The position numbers and the translations under genes were made by a program. A model generated the notes under the pieces. The model ran no database searches and was not told the origin of the DNA. It saw nothing but the letters and a program-made list of their open reading frames with translations. 38,942 bases of DNA from assembly GCF_944391105.1 (NCBI RefSeq), contig NZ_CALXSK010000040.1, positions 1 to 38,942 on the forward strand, given 5' to 3'. This document shows positions 14,794 through 23,273 of the stretch, piece by piece (within the stretch, counting starts at the first letter, position 1; every line of letters begins with the position of its first letter). This DNA is from an uncultured Victivallis sp. (GTDB lineage Bacteria > Verrucomicrobiota > Lentisphaeria > Victivallales > Victivallaceae).

Positions 14794-15459
14794 ATGTCCA
14801 GAAACCAGGTGTTCAGCATCCCGGCCCTGAAGCGCATGCCCGCCTATCTGCGGGAGTTGCGCGCCATGAAGGCGGCAGGACGGGCGCGGGCCACAAGCCC
14901 GGTGCTCGCCCGTGCACTCCGCATCGACGCGATCAGCGTACGCAAAGATCTCGAAATGATCGGGGCAGCCGGTTCCCCGGGGGTTGGATACGCCCTGGAA
15001 CCGCTGATTGACCGCATCGAGGAGTTCCTCGGCTGGAAGAACGCGTCGGAGGCGTTCCTCGTCGGCACGGGGCATCTCGGCACGGCGCTTCTCGGATACC
15101 GCGGCTTCGCGGACTACGGCCTCAAGATCATCGCCGCATTCGACAAGGGTCCTGTCCCGCCGGACACGACCATTCATGACGTGCCGCTCTTCGACTTTGC
15201 GATGTTTCCGCATCTCGTGAAGCGCCTCCACATCCACATGGGCATCCTCTGCGTTCCGGACGACGCCGCGCAGGAGGTCGCCGAGGCGATGGTCGACGCC
15301 GGCATCATCGCGATCTGGAACTTCACGGGCCACACACTCCAGCTCCCCGATGAAATCATCCGCCAGAAGGCGAATCTCGCGGGGGATCTGGCTGTGCTCT
15401 CGGTCAAACTCGCCGCGCGGCTGCGCGAAATGGATCTCTCTGACGAGGAGGAGAAATGA
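14794..15459 (+). CDS. rex: redox-sensing transcriptional repressor Rex
   Basis: A 221-residue Rex protein. An N-terminal winged helix (about 1-75: SIPALKRMPAYLRELRAMK, then VLARALRIDAISVRKDLEMIG) reads DNA. A Rossmann domain follows, with GTGHLG at 91-96, and senses the NADH/NAD+ ratio. The start is the ATG with CGGAG six bases before it; an upstream extension has no coding look. The family pattern VRKDL and the region IIAIWNFTGHTLQLP support the call. It heads an operon with a ferredoxin, a sensory hydrogenase and a phosphatase, whose stops and starts overlap as ATGA, and probably controls that operon. Rex normally represses fermentative and hydrogenase genes when NADH is low. Confidence 0.92.
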   Translation: MSRNQVFSIPALKRMPAYLRELRAMKAAGRARATSPVLARALRIDAISVRKDLEMIGAAGSPGVGYALEPLIDRIEEFLGWKNASEAFLVGTGHLGTALLGYRGFADYGLKIIAAFDKGPVPPDTTIHDVPLFDFAMFPHLVKRLHIHMGILCVPDDAAQEVAEAMVDAGIIAIWNFTGHTLQLPDEIIRQKANLAGDLAVLSVKLAARLREMDLSDEEEK

Positions 15460-15701
15460 AACACACGATCTCGATCTGCATGGGCAGCTCCTGCTTCGCC
15501 CGCGGCAACAAACGCAATTTGAAACTCATCGAGGATTACCTCGCGAAGTACCATATCGACTGTGCGCTCACCGGGCGCGGCTGTGTCGGAAAATGCCGTT
15601 CCGGCCCGAACATCTCCATCGACGGCGAAGTGTTTGAACGCGTCGACTCCGAATCGCTGATCGACCTTCTCGACGCGAAACTCAGAGGGCAAGAATCATG
15701 A
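15456..15701 (+). CDS. thioredoxin-like [2Fe-2S] ferredoxin (NuoE C-terminal type)
   Basis: An 81-residue protein that matches the C-terminal fold of NuoE/HydC ferredoxins. Four cysteines in the expected spacing (Cys8-X4-Cys13 and Cys43-X3-Cys47: CMGSSC and CVGKC) should bind a [2Fe-2S] cluster. Its ATG overlaps the rex stop (ATGA), and its end overlaps the start of the hydrogenase gene in the same way. A free-standing domain of this type beside a hydrogenase would be an electron carrier to or from its iron-sulfur chain. Its direct redox partner here is inferred. Confidence 0.85.
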   Translation: MKHTISICMGSSCFARGNKRNLKLIEDYLAKYHIDCALTGRGCVGKCRSGPNISIDGEVFERVDSESLIDLLDAKLRGQES

Positions 15702-17449
15702 ATCACTCCTATCCCGTCTACACCATCGAAGCCGAATGCCAGGACTGCTACAAATGCGTGCGCCACTGCCCGGTCAAGGCGATCCGGGTCCGCGACGGCC
15801 ACGCGACCGTGATGCCGGAACTCTGCGTCGCCTGCGGCAAATGCGTCGAAGTCTGCCCGGTCAAGGCCAAGCAGGTGCGCAACGACACAGGGCGGCTGCG
15901 GCTGCTGCTGGCGGAGCCCGCCCCGGTCTACGCCTCGCTCGCCCCCTCCTGGGTCAGCGAATTCAACGACATTGCGCCGGGGCAGCTCATCCGTGCGCTC
16001 AAACAGCTCGGATTCGCGGGGGTGAGCGAAACCGCACTCGGAGCCCAGCTTGTTTCGGCCCGTGTCGCGAAGGATCTCGACGAAGGGAAACCGGGGCTGC
16101 TGCTCTCCTCTGCCTGCCCGACCGCGGTCGACTATATTCGAAAATATGTGCCGAACCTCGCCGCGAACATCACTCCGGTCGGGTCGCCGCTCATGGCGCA
16201 CTGCCGGATGCTGCGCGACCTTTACGGCGAGACGATCAAGGTCGTCTTCATCGGCCCGTGCATCGGCAAGAAAAACGAGGCCGACCGCAATCCCGGGCTG
16301 CTGAACCTCGCGATCACCTACCCGGAGCTCAAACAGCTTTTGCGGGAAAATCAGATCGACCCGGCCCGGCTCACGCCGGAAGAGGAGGATCGTTTTCTCC
16401 CGGAAGCGGCCGAGGAGGGCGCGCAGTATCCGGTCGAGGGCGGAATGAATGATACGATCCGCTTCCAGGCCGCGAACCGGCGCGTCCACTACTTCGCCCT
16501 GACCGGACTCCACAACCTGAAGCTCGCGTTCTCCGGCCTCACGGAAATTCCGGAAAACGAAATCATTTTTGTGGAGACGCTCGCATGCCCCGGCGGCTGC
16601 GTACACGGCCCCTGCACCGAACACGATTCACCGGGGCTGCTCGAACGGCTCCGGGTTCTCGACCACACCCACTACCCCGCCGAACCGCGGAAACGCGAAA
16701 CCCGGGGGGAAATCGCCGCGGATTTCCCGGAAGAGGCCGTGCAGATTCCGACACCGACCCTGCCGGAGATCCAGTCCGCACTCCGCAGCATCGGCAAAAC
16801 CACTCCCGAGGATGAGCTCAACTGCGGCGGCTGCGGCTACGACACCTGCCGCAACTTCGCCAAGGCGCTCATCTCCGGGCACGCCGAGCCGTCGATGTGC
16901 GTCTCCTATCTGAAGAAACAGGCGCAGAAAAAGGCGAACGCCCTGCTCAAAAGCATGTCGTCGGGCGCGGTCATCGTCGACAAGAAGATGCAGATCATCG
17001 AGTGCAACCGCAACTTCGCGCAGCTCTTCGGCGAGGAGACGCTCGACGCGTTCGACGCCTGCCCCGGGCTGGCGGGAGCGGACCTCGGCCGGATCGTCCC
17101 GTTCGCGAACCTCTTCGAATCGTCACTCCAGAGCGGACGCGACATCCGGCGAGACTCGCTGAAGGTCGGCAAACGGCTCTTCAGCGTGAACATCTTCAAC
17201 ATCGACCCCGGCGAGGTCATCGGCGCGGTCATCTTCGACGTGACCAAAACCGAACTGCGACGCGAGCAGATCGCCGCCCGGGCCAGAGAAGTCATCGACC
17301 GCAATATCGCGACCGTTCAGGAGATCGCCTGCCGCCTCGGCGAACAGATGGCCGACACCGAACTCCTGCTGCGCTCCATTGCCGACGACTACGCCGACGA
17401 TCAGGATCTCATCGACGAATCGAAAGCTCCGGAGAACGGCAGATCATGA
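15698..17449 (+). CDS. hydS: PAS-containing sensory [FeFe]-hydrogenase (HydS-like)
   Basis: A 583-residue multi-domain protein. Two [4Fe-4S] motifs sit at Cys14/17/20/24 and Cys43/46/49/53. The H-cluster domain (about 70-325) has the ligands Cys140 (SSACP), Cys188 (IGPC), Cys297 and Cys301 (ACPGGC). A further four-cysteine iron-sulfur module follows (Cys376, 379, 384, 401), then a PAS domain (about 412-520) and a C-terminal helix. The proton-relay Cys of catalytic enzymes is Ala139 and the MPC Met is Gly186, which is the pattern described for sensory group hydrogenases such as Thermotoga HydS. It probably senses H2 or redox state and signals through PAS to the phosphatase encoded next, whose start overlaps by ATGA. 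No maturase genes (hydE, hydF, hydG) are in the window. Confidence 0.88.
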   Translation: MNHSYPVYTIEAECQDCYKCVRHCPVKAIRVRDGHATVMPELCVACGKCVEVCPVKAKQVRNDTGRLRLLLAEPAPVYASLAPSWVSEFNDIAPGQLIRALKQLGFAGVSETALGAQLVSARVAKDLDEGKPGLLLSSACPTAVDYIRKYVPNLAANITPVGSPLMAHCRMLRDLYGETIKVVFIGPCIGKKNEADRNPGLLNLAITYPELKQLLRENQIDPARLTPEEEDRFLPEAAEEGAQYPVEGGMNDTIRFQAANRRVHYFALTGLHNLKLAFSGLTEIPENEIIFVETLACPGGCVHGPCTEHDSPGLLERLRVLDHTHYPAEPRKRETRGEIAADFPEEAVQIPTPTLPEIQSALRSIGKTTPEDELNCGGCGYDTCRNFAKALISGHAEPSMCVSYLKKQAQKKANALLKSMSSGAVIVDKKMQIIECNRNFAQLFGEETLDAFDACPGLAGADLGRIVPFANLFESSLQSGRDIRRDSLKVGKRLFSVNIFNIDPGEVIGAVIFDVTKTELRREQIAARAREVIDRNIATVQEIACRLGEQMADTELLLRSIADDYADDQDLIDESKAPENGRS

Positions 17450-18627
17450 ATCTCACGACCGAAAACCTCTTCATCGACACCGGATACAGTCAGTGCTGCC
17501 ACTACGGGGAAAAAGCGTGCGGCGACGCGGTCGCCTTCAAGCGGATTCCCGCGGAAGAGCGGCTGCTCGCCGTTCTCGCCGACGGACTCGGGCACGGACT
17601 CAAGGCGAACATTCTCGCATTGATGACCACCACGATGGCGCTGCGTTTCAGCGCGGAGGACCGCGAGATCGTCCACTCGGCCGAGATCATCATGGATTCG
17701 CTGCCGGTCTGCCAGGTGCGCCAGATCAGCTACGCGACGTTCACGATCGTCGACACCCGCCTCGGCGGAATCACCCGGGTCGTCGAGATGGGGAATCCGG
17801 AGTTTCTGCTCTTCCGCGGCGGCACGGTGCATCCGGTCGACGGCGTGGAGTTCGCCTCCCCGAAATACAGCGACCGCACGATGACCGCATACACCTTTCA
17901 GGCGCAGCCCGAGGATCGCGTGATCTTCTTCTCGGACGGCGTAACCCAGGCGGGACTCGGGTCGCCGCATTATCCGCTCGGCTGGCGCAACTCCGGCGTC
18001 ACCGAATATGTGACGAGTCAACTGAAAAACGCGCCCGACATTTCCGCCCAGGAGCTCTCGGAACGGATTCTGCGCGAGGCGATTGCGCACGAACCGGGTC
18101 TGCGCCCCGCCGACGACATCACGGCGGCATGTCTTTATTTCCGCCGTCCGCACCGGATGCTGCTCTTCACGGGACCGCCGGTCGATCCGGCCCGCGATGC
18201 GGAGTGCGCAAAACTCTTCCGCGATTTCAAGGGGACCAAGGTCATCTGCGGAGGAACTTCGGCCGAAATCATCTCGCGCGAACTCGGAACTCCGCTCGAA
18301 CTTGTGCTCGACACAATTTCACGCGACCTCCCGCCCATGTCCCGCATGGAGGGAGCCGATCTCGTGACCGAGGGGATCTTCACGCTGTCGCGTGCGGCGA
18401 CCTACCTCGAAAAAGGCGAACAGGGACGAAACGATCCCGCCGGGAAATTGGCGGAACTCATGCGCCGGAACGACATCATCGAAATCCTCGTCGGAACCAA
18501 AATCAACGAGGCGCACCAGGATCCGAATCTCCCGGTCGACCTTGAGCTGCGACGCAATATCGTCAAGCGGATCGCCGACGCGCTGCGCAACCGTTACATG
18601 AAAGAGGTACGCATCACTTTCGTGTAG
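17446..18627 (+). CDS. SpoIIE/PP2C-family protein phosphatase with extra C-terminal domain
   Basis: A 393-residue protein. The N-terminal 230 residues are a PP2C-like SpoIIE phosphatase domain, with metal-binding acids Asp27 (CGDAVA), Asp46 (LADGLGHG), Asp164 (FSDGVTQAG) and Asp223-Asp224 (PADDITAAC). The last about 160 residues (FTGPPVDPARDAECAK onward, including CGGTSAEIISRELG) form a second domain that I do not recognise; similar tails seem to occur on phosphatases placed beside sensory hydrogenases. There is no membrane segment. Translation is coupled to hydS by ATGA. It is the likely output of the hydrogenase sensor, removing phosphate from an unknown protein. Its 3' end overlaps the convergent glycosyltransferase gene by 14 bp. 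Confidence 0.85.
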   Translation: MNLTTENLFIDTGYSQCCHYGEKACGDAVAFKRIPAEERLLAVLADGLGHGLKANILALMTTTMALRFSAEDREIVHSAEIIMDSLPVCQVRQISYATFTIVDTRLGGITRVVEMGNPEFLLFRGGTVHPVDGVEFASPKYSDRTMTAYTFQAQPEDRVIFFSDGVTQAGLGSPHYPLGWRNSGVTEYVTSQLKNAPDISAQELSERILREAIAHEPGLRPADDITAACLYFRRPHRMLLFTGPPVDPARDAECAKLFRDFKGTKVICGGTSAEIISRELGTPLELVLDTISRDLPPMSRMEGADLVTEGIFTLSRAATYLEKGEQGRNDPAGKLAELMRRNDIIEILVGTKINEAHQDPNLPVDLELRRNIVKRIADALRNRYMKEVRITFV

Positions 18628-20032
18628 GCGCCGGCGGCGGAAGCGGTTCGGAGAACCGTTCGAGGACCTCCCCCGCCCACGCGTCGTCGCCGGTCGCGGC
18701 AAGATGCTGCGCGAGCAGCAGCGCCCCGGCCCGGATGTCATGCCCGTCTCCGTGCATTTTCGCAAGATACCCCTCCGCCTCGCCGAAACGCCCGCATTCG
18801 ATCAGAATCCGGGCGACCGCCGCGCGTTCCTCGAAACTTCTCCGCGAATCCGGCCGCACAGAGGTCAACCACAGGAATCCCCCGCCGAGCACAAGCAGAA
18901 CCGCCAGCGCCCGGAAATTCCTCTTCTTCCACCACGTTCCGACCGCGATGATCCCCGCCCCCGCCAACAGCGCGATCAACGGCACGGCCGGAATCCGGAA
19001 CCGATAGAAGATCGTAAAACACAAAAGCGAACCGGCGTAAAGCGCGATCAGCAGAAATGCCGTCCGCACTCCGCCGTTCCTCCGATACCGCCAGGCGCCC
19101 GCGAACGCCAGCACCACCAGAAGATGAAACGGCAGCAGAAACACCCGCAGAAACACGATCAGCTCGCGGTGGGCGTAAAACGAAAGCGAGTTTTCCAACT
19201 CATATGAAGAGAAGAAATTGCCGATCTGGGCGGGGATGCTTGCGATCAGTTTCCCAGCCAAAACGGAAACCCGGTTCACCGCCTCCGCGCCATGATAGAA
19301 CGCAAAAACATTGCCCGCATTCCCCGGAACCGGCTGGAAACTGTTCCAGCGAAATAAGTTGAACAGCATGACCGCCAGCACCGGGACAATCAGCGCCGCC
19401 GCGTAACCCGCCGCCGCACGCCACCCCATCCGGCGGCGGAACGCGGGAATCAGCCACGCGCACAGCACGACGGGAACCACCACCGCGAAATTCTCGCGCC
19501 CCAGAACGCAGAGCGCCCCCATGCCGCCCGCCGCCGCAAAATATTTCCAGGACCGGAGCCGCCACCCCAGCAGCAGAAAATAGAAGAACAGCAGAAACAC
19601 CAGCCCCAGCGTCGCCGCACGCAGAAAATCCAGCGAAATCAGCAGCGCCGGCCCGTAAAACAGATAACTGAGCGCCCCGGCCTGCCCCGACGCCTTCCCG
19701 AGTCCGAGCAGCCGCGCCGAACGGTAGATGAAAACCGGAATGAGCGAACAGACCGCCAGCTGCAATATCCGCATCCAGATCAGCGACCCGCCGGTCAACA
19801 GATGCAGCAGTGCAAGAAACAGCGTGTAGGCGTAAGAATATCGGTACGGCTCCTCCGGCAGCGCCCCCCCGGCCAGACGCCCCGCGCACTCGAACATCGA
19901 AAGCTGATCCATCCCCGGCTGGGGCATCGGGAAGAGTCCGCAGGAACGTCCCTGATAGAGAACGAACAGCCCGCACAGGAACGCGGCCGAATAGATGAGA
20001 ACGCCGAAATGGCGGTTCAGAATTCGTTTCAT
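18614..20032 (-). CDS. membrane glycosyltransferase, GT39/ArnT-like
   Basis: A 472-residue polytopic membrane protein with about ten hydrophobic helices. The first outer loop carries PMPQPGMDQLSMFECA, whose Asp sits where GT39/ArnT-type enzymes keep their catalytic acid. A short soluble tail (about 400-472) contains helical pairs like TPR units (RILIECGRFGEAEGYLAKM). Such enzymes move a sugar from a polyprenyl-phosphate carrier to a protein or lipid on the outer face of the inner membrane. It is last in the V4R-cyclase-amidase-glycosyltransferase operon, its start overlapping the amidase stop by ATGA. Acceptor and sugar are unknown. Confidence 0.7.
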   Translation of the reverse strand: MKRILNRHFGVLIYSAAFLCGLFVLYQGRSCGLFPMPQPGMDQLSMFECAGRLAGGALPEEPYRYSYAYTLFLALLHLLTGGSLIWMRILQLAVCSLIPVFIYRSARLLGLGKASGQAGALSYLFYGPALLISLDFLRAATLGLVFLLFFYFLLLGWRLRSWKYFAAAGGMGALCVLGRENFAVVVPVVLCAWLIPAFRRRMGWRAAAGYAAALIVPVLAVMLFNLFRWNSFQPVPGNAGNVFAFYHGAEAVNRVSVLAGKLIASIPAQIGNFFSSYELENSLSFYAHRELIVFLRVFLLPFHLLVVLAFAGAWRYRRNGGVRTAFLLIALYAGSLLCFTIFYRFRIPAVPLIALLAGAGIIAVGTWWKKRNFRALAVLLVLGGGFLWLTSVRPDSRRSFEERAAVARILIECGRFGEAEGYLAKMHGDGHDIRAGALLLAQHLAATGDDAWAGEVLERFSEPLPPPAPTRK

Positions 20033-20637
20033 TCCTGCATCGCCTCACCGACGCGCTGCCGGAACGACTCCCACCGTTTTTCGTCGAGAATCCGGTGCGG
20101 ACAGTTTTTCCCGCTCCAGTCCTGATGTTTGCGCAGCGCCGAGAGCGGCAGGTTGAACCGTCGCAGCAGATAGGCCGCAAGTTTTACGCCGTTCTCCTCG
20201 GCGCGCCGGTAAAGCTGCTCATCCTTTCCCGTGCAGCGGCTGCGGCAGATCTCGACGCCGATGCTCGCGCGGTTTCCTTTCCCCTGCCCGTCTCCGGCGT
20301 GCCAGCCGTTCACGTTGCAAGGCAGAATCTGAATCGCCTCGGTTTCGTCCACCGCGAAGTGAAATGAGATGTAGACATTGTCCTGGCGACGGTTCAAATA
20401 GGCGCGTTCGTTCACCGCCGGCCCCACATTCGCGGTGTTGTGGATCGTGATGTACTCGACCCGCGGCATCGGGTTGCCGTATTTGTATTTGTTGTTGTAG
20501 CTGTTCTTGTCAAGCAGATCCTCGCGAATCTTCAACCCCTTGTAATATGTGACCTTCTGCCACGGAAACGACCGGCAGCCGCACAGCGCCGCCAAGAGAC
20601 ACACACACGAAATGCCGAACATGATCCGTCGCTTCAT
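20029..20637 (-). CDS. N-acetylmuramoyl-L-alanine amidase (Amidase_2) lipoprotein
   Basis: A 202-residue protein with a signal peptide ending at Cys21 (LAALCGC), probably lipid-anchored, though Cys at -2 is unusual for a lipobox. The Amidase_2/PGRP fold is shown by TIHNTAN (His66), SFHFAVDE, GWHAGDG, IGVEI and HQDWSGKNCPHRI (His171, Cys179). His66, His171 and Cys179 fit the zinc site of the T7-lysozyme-like amidases. It would cut the bond between MurNAc and the stem peptide in the periplasm. The start overlaps the cyclase stop (ATGA), and the stop overlaps the glycosyltransferase start. The shared operon suggests that wall remodelling is tied to cAMP signalling, which is inference. Confidence 0.88.
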   Translation of the reverse strand: MKRRIMFGISCVCLLAALCGCRSFPWQKVTYYKGLKIREDLLDKNSYNNKYKYGNPMPRVEYITIHNTANVGPAVNERAYLNRRQDNVYISFHFAVDETEAIQILPCNVNGWHAGDGQGKGNRASIGVEICRSRCTGKDEQLYRRAEENGVKLAAYLLRRFNLPLSALRKHQDWSGKNCPHRILDEKRWESFRQRVGEAMQE

Positions 20638-21728
20638 ACGCTGAAATCCTCCCTTCGGCGGGAGACGAAATACATCCGCATCCCGCCCTTGCCTTTCACT
20701 TCAAGCTCTCCGCGCGGCACGAGTTCATAATGATCCCCGAGCGCGGCGCGGGTCGCTTCCGAAATATTGATCTTCATGGGTTCGGAGTTCTGTTCCATCC
20801 GGCACGCCGTGTTGATGGTGTCCCCGAACACATCGTAAATGTACTTTTTCACGCCGACCACCCCGCCGACCACACGACCGGAGTGGATGCCCGCACGGAT
20901 CTCCCAGCGCAGGCGCGAATCGCGATTGCGCGCAGCGAGAAACCGCACCATTTCAAGCGCGGCGTCCGTGATGTTCTCCGCGTGATTCCCGGAATCGCCG
21001 TTCATGCCGCTGACCGCGAGGTAGGCGTCCCCGATGGTCTTGATCCGCTCACAGCCGTTCCGCTCGATGATGAGGTCGAATCCGGTGAAAATCTCGTTCA
21101 GCTCATCGATCAGCATCTTCGGTTCGAGCCGCGACGAGAGCGTTGTAAATCCGACGATGTCGGTGAAGAGAACCGTCACGTCGTCGAAGGTCTCCGGAAC
21201 CGTCCGTCCGGTCGTTTTGAGATCGTCCGCCACGCGCACCGGCAAAATGTTCAGCAAAAGCGCATCGGACTTCTCCTTTTCACGCCGGATCTCCTCACAG
21301 GCGTCCGCCAGTGCGCGGTTCTGCTTCTCGATCTTCTCGAACGCCTCCCGGAGCTGCCGGGTCATGCTGTTGAACGCGACCGAGAAATCCCCCATGAAAT
21401 CGACCTTCTGCTCAAAATCACCACCTGCGATCTGCTGGGTCTTCCAGGTCAGATGGCGCAGATTCCCCTGAAGACTCTTCAAATGCTGCAGAATTCCAAG
21501 CCGTCCGCGACCGAGCGCGAAATCCAGTTCCCCCCGCGAAAGCGTCTCCATCCCCTCCGAAAATTCCCGGAATTCCCGGAGGAACCGATTCACGTACCCC
21601 ACCAGCTGCCGGAACTCGTCGTCCGGGTACTCCGGCGGCAGCTCCAGCGGCTCGACCGGGCGGCCGTTCAACAGCCGGTAGAAGAGCTCCGTCAACTTGT
21701 CGACGCGGGATTCCTCGATCTCCAGCAT
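20634..21728 (-). CDS. soluble HAMP-containing class III adenylate cyclase
   Basis: A 364-residue cytoplasmic protein. A helical N-terminus and a HAMP-like segment (about 85-145) lead into a class III cyclase domain (about 180-355). Metal-binding acids are Asp190 (LFTDIVGF) and Asp234 (IGDAYLAVSG). Lys230 (RIKTIGD) and Asp299 (YDVFGD) fit adenine selection, so ATP to cAMP is the likely reaction. Asn306 and Arg310 (INTACRME) are the transition-state pair. No membrane helix is seen, which is unusual for a HAMP protein. The gene lies 6 bp after the V4R gene, so that protein may be its sensor subunit. Confidence 0.9.
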   Translation of the reverse strand: MLEIEESRVDKLTELFYRLLNGRPVEPLELPPEYPDDEFRQLVGYVNRFLREFREFSEGMETLSRGELDFALGRGRLGILQHLKSLQGNLRHLTWKTQQIAGGDFEQKVDFMGDFSVAFNSMTRQLREAFEKIEKQNRALADACEEIRREKEKSDALLLNILPVRVADDLKTTGRTVPETFDDVTVLFTDIVGFTTLSSRLEPKMLIDELNEIFTGFDLIIERNGCERIKTIGDAYLAVSGMNGDSGNHAENITDAALEMVRFLAARNRDSRLRWEIRAGIHSGRVVGGVVGVKKYIYDVFGDTINTACRMEQNSEPMKINISEATRAALGDHYELVPRGELEVKGKGGMRMYFVSRRREDFSV

Positions 21729-21734
21729 GACACA

Positions 21735-22262
21735 TCACCCGCGCTTCTTCGCTTCAAACCGGCAGATCCGGTCACCTGTGCACCAGCAGTCGACCTCGCG
21801 CACATCGAACGGACGGCCGAAGTAGACCCCGAGAATACCGCTCAGGAACCCCTCATCGTAAGTGCAGATGGTCTCGTCCGTCACCGGCAGTCCGGAGCAG
21901 TCGAGATCTTCCGCGACTGTGATCGTGAAGCTGCCGTCCTCGACTTCGGCGCGTTCAAACCGCAGAATGCCGATCCGCAGTTCCCGCAACGTCTCCTGAA
22001 GTTTCACGGTCATTTCGCCGAAGTCGCCGCACTCCTCAAGCGTATGGCGGCAGAACTCCTCGCCAGCCCGCTTGCCGGATTCGAAGAAGATCCGGTCCGC
22101 CTCGGCCACTCCGTACTCCCGGATCAGCACATCGCGCAACGTGAACTGCATGAGCCGGTAGACCGCGACACTCATTCCCGGTCCCAGATTCGGACGTCCT
22201 TCGCCGATGTCATCGATCATTTTCCAGTCAAACTGCAGTTCCTCACGCTCTTCCTTGAACAT
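21735..22262 (-). CDS. V4R-domain small-molecule sensor protein
   Basis: A 175-residue protein. The ATG at 22262 follows GGAGGAGGAG closely and removes an unlikely 27-residue extension. The C-terminal part matches the V4R (4-vinyl reductase) fold: GFLSGILGVYFGRPFDVREVDCWCTGDRICRFEAKK, with Cys159, Cys161 and Cys167. This fold often binds hydrophobic ligands or a metal and acts as a sensor in regulators. With no other domain present it most likely acts in trans on the HAMP-cyclase encoded 6 bp downstream. The ligand is unknown. A strong promoter (22334-22362) starts the operon here. Confidence 0.75.
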   Translation of the reverse strand: MFKEEREELQFDWKMIDDIGEGRPNLGPGMSVAVYRLMQFTLRDVLIREYGVAEADRIFFESGKRAGEEFCRHTLEECGDFGEMTVKLQETLRELRIGILRFERAEVEDGSFTITVAEDLDCSGLPVTDETICTYDEGFLSGILGVYFGRPFDVREVDCWCTGDRICRFEAKKRG

Positions 22263-22333
22263 GGACTCCTCCTCCGGGTTGTCAGGTTCGCCACATCCGC
22301 CTGAACCAATCCGGGCCCGGCGCGGGTCGTGTA

Positions 22334-22362
22334 AAAATAGCACAATAAACGCAATTTGTCAA
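22334..22362 (-). promoter_or_regulatory. promoter of the V4R-cyclase operon
   Basis: On the minus strand: TTGACA (22362-22357), 17 bp, TATTTT (22339-22334). Predicted start near 22327, with a leader of about 65 nt. Confidence 0.65.
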
Positions 22363-22401
22363 TCCCCCGCCGCTCCGCTGCAGGAAATTCCGGAAAACGG
22401 A

Positions 22402-22430
22402 TTGCAATGCGTTCCAAAGAGTGTTATATT
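22402..22430 (+). promoter_or_regulatory. promoter of the exonuclease gene
   Basis: TTGCAA (22402-22407), 17 bp, TATATT (22425-22430). Predicted start near 22437; AGGAG lies before the ATG at 22461. Confidence 0.6.
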
Positions 22431-22460
22431 TCCCTCGAAACCACGCAACAGGAGCAAAAA

Positions 22461-23273
22461 ATGAGCAATGAACTCAAGCTGGAACGGCCGCTGGTCGTAT
22501 TCGATATCGAAAGCACCGGAATCATGCCGCAGCGCGACCGCATCGTCGAACTCGCGGTTCTCAAAATCTACCCGGACGGACGCACCCAGAACACCGTCCG
22601 GCGGCTGAACCCCGAAATGCCGATTCCGCCCGGAGCGACCGCGATCCACGGCATCACCGACGACGACGTGAAGGATTGCCCGGTCTTCTCGATCATCGCC
22701 GAAAAACTTTACAACTACATCGACAACTGCGACCTCTGCGGCTACAACATCACCGGATTCGACATCCCGATGCTGGAGGCGGAATTCAAACGCGCGGGAT
22801 TCGAGTTCAAGGTCGACAACCGCAAGGTGATCGACGTCTACAACATCTTCTGCAAACTCTATCCCCGCACGCTCTCGGCCGCCTATGAATTCTTCTGCGG
22901 CAAACCGCTCGAAGGCGCTCACGGCGCGGCCGCAGATACCGCGGCCACCTTCGAAGTGCTGCTGGGCCAGTTCGCAAAACATCCGGAACTGCCGCGCGAC
23001 GCGGCCGGACTTGCGGAGTTCAGCGACCTCCTCGGCGCGGACGCGGTCGACCGCACCCGCCGGTTCAAATGGAGCGGCGACGAAGTGATCGTGAACTTCG
23101 GGAAAAACGCAGGGCGGACTCTGCGCGAACTTGCGGCCAACGATCCGGGCTTCCTCCGCTGGATCGTCCGCAGCGACTTCTCGGACGAAGTGAAAAACAT
23201 CGCAAACGATGCCCTCATGGGCAAGTTCCCGGTCAGGAAAAACGTGCAGAATGAACAGCAAGCCCAGCCTTGA
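22461..23273 (+). CDS. DnaQ-like DEDDh 3'-5' exonuclease
   Basis: A 270-residue protein with AGGAG upstream of the ATG. Exo I is VVFDIESTG (Asp15, Glu17), Exo II is in LCGYNITGFDIPMLEAEF, and Exo III is GAHGAAADTAATFEVL with the His-X4-Asp pattern of the DEDDh group. The last about 55 residues (VNFGKNAGRTLRELAANDPGFLRWIVRSDF) resemble the C-terminal EXOX-type module of exodeoxyribonuclease X, so this is probably an ExoX-like single-strand exonuclease rather than the polymerase III epsilon subunit. The next gene overlaps its end by 23 bp. Confidence 0.85.
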   Translation: MSNELKLERPLVVFDIESTGIMPQRDRIVELAVLKIYPDGRTQNTVRRLNPEMPIPPGATAIHGITDDDVKDCPVFSIIAEKLYNYIDNCDLCGYNITGFDIPMLEAEFKRAGFEFKVDNRKVIDVYNIFCKLYPRTLSAAYEFFCGKPLEGAHGAAADTAATFEVLLGQFAKHPELPRDAAGLAEFSDLLGADAVDRTRRFKWSGDEVIVNFGKNAGRTLRELAANDPGFLRWIVRSDFSDEVKNIANDALMGKFPVRKNVQNEQQAQP

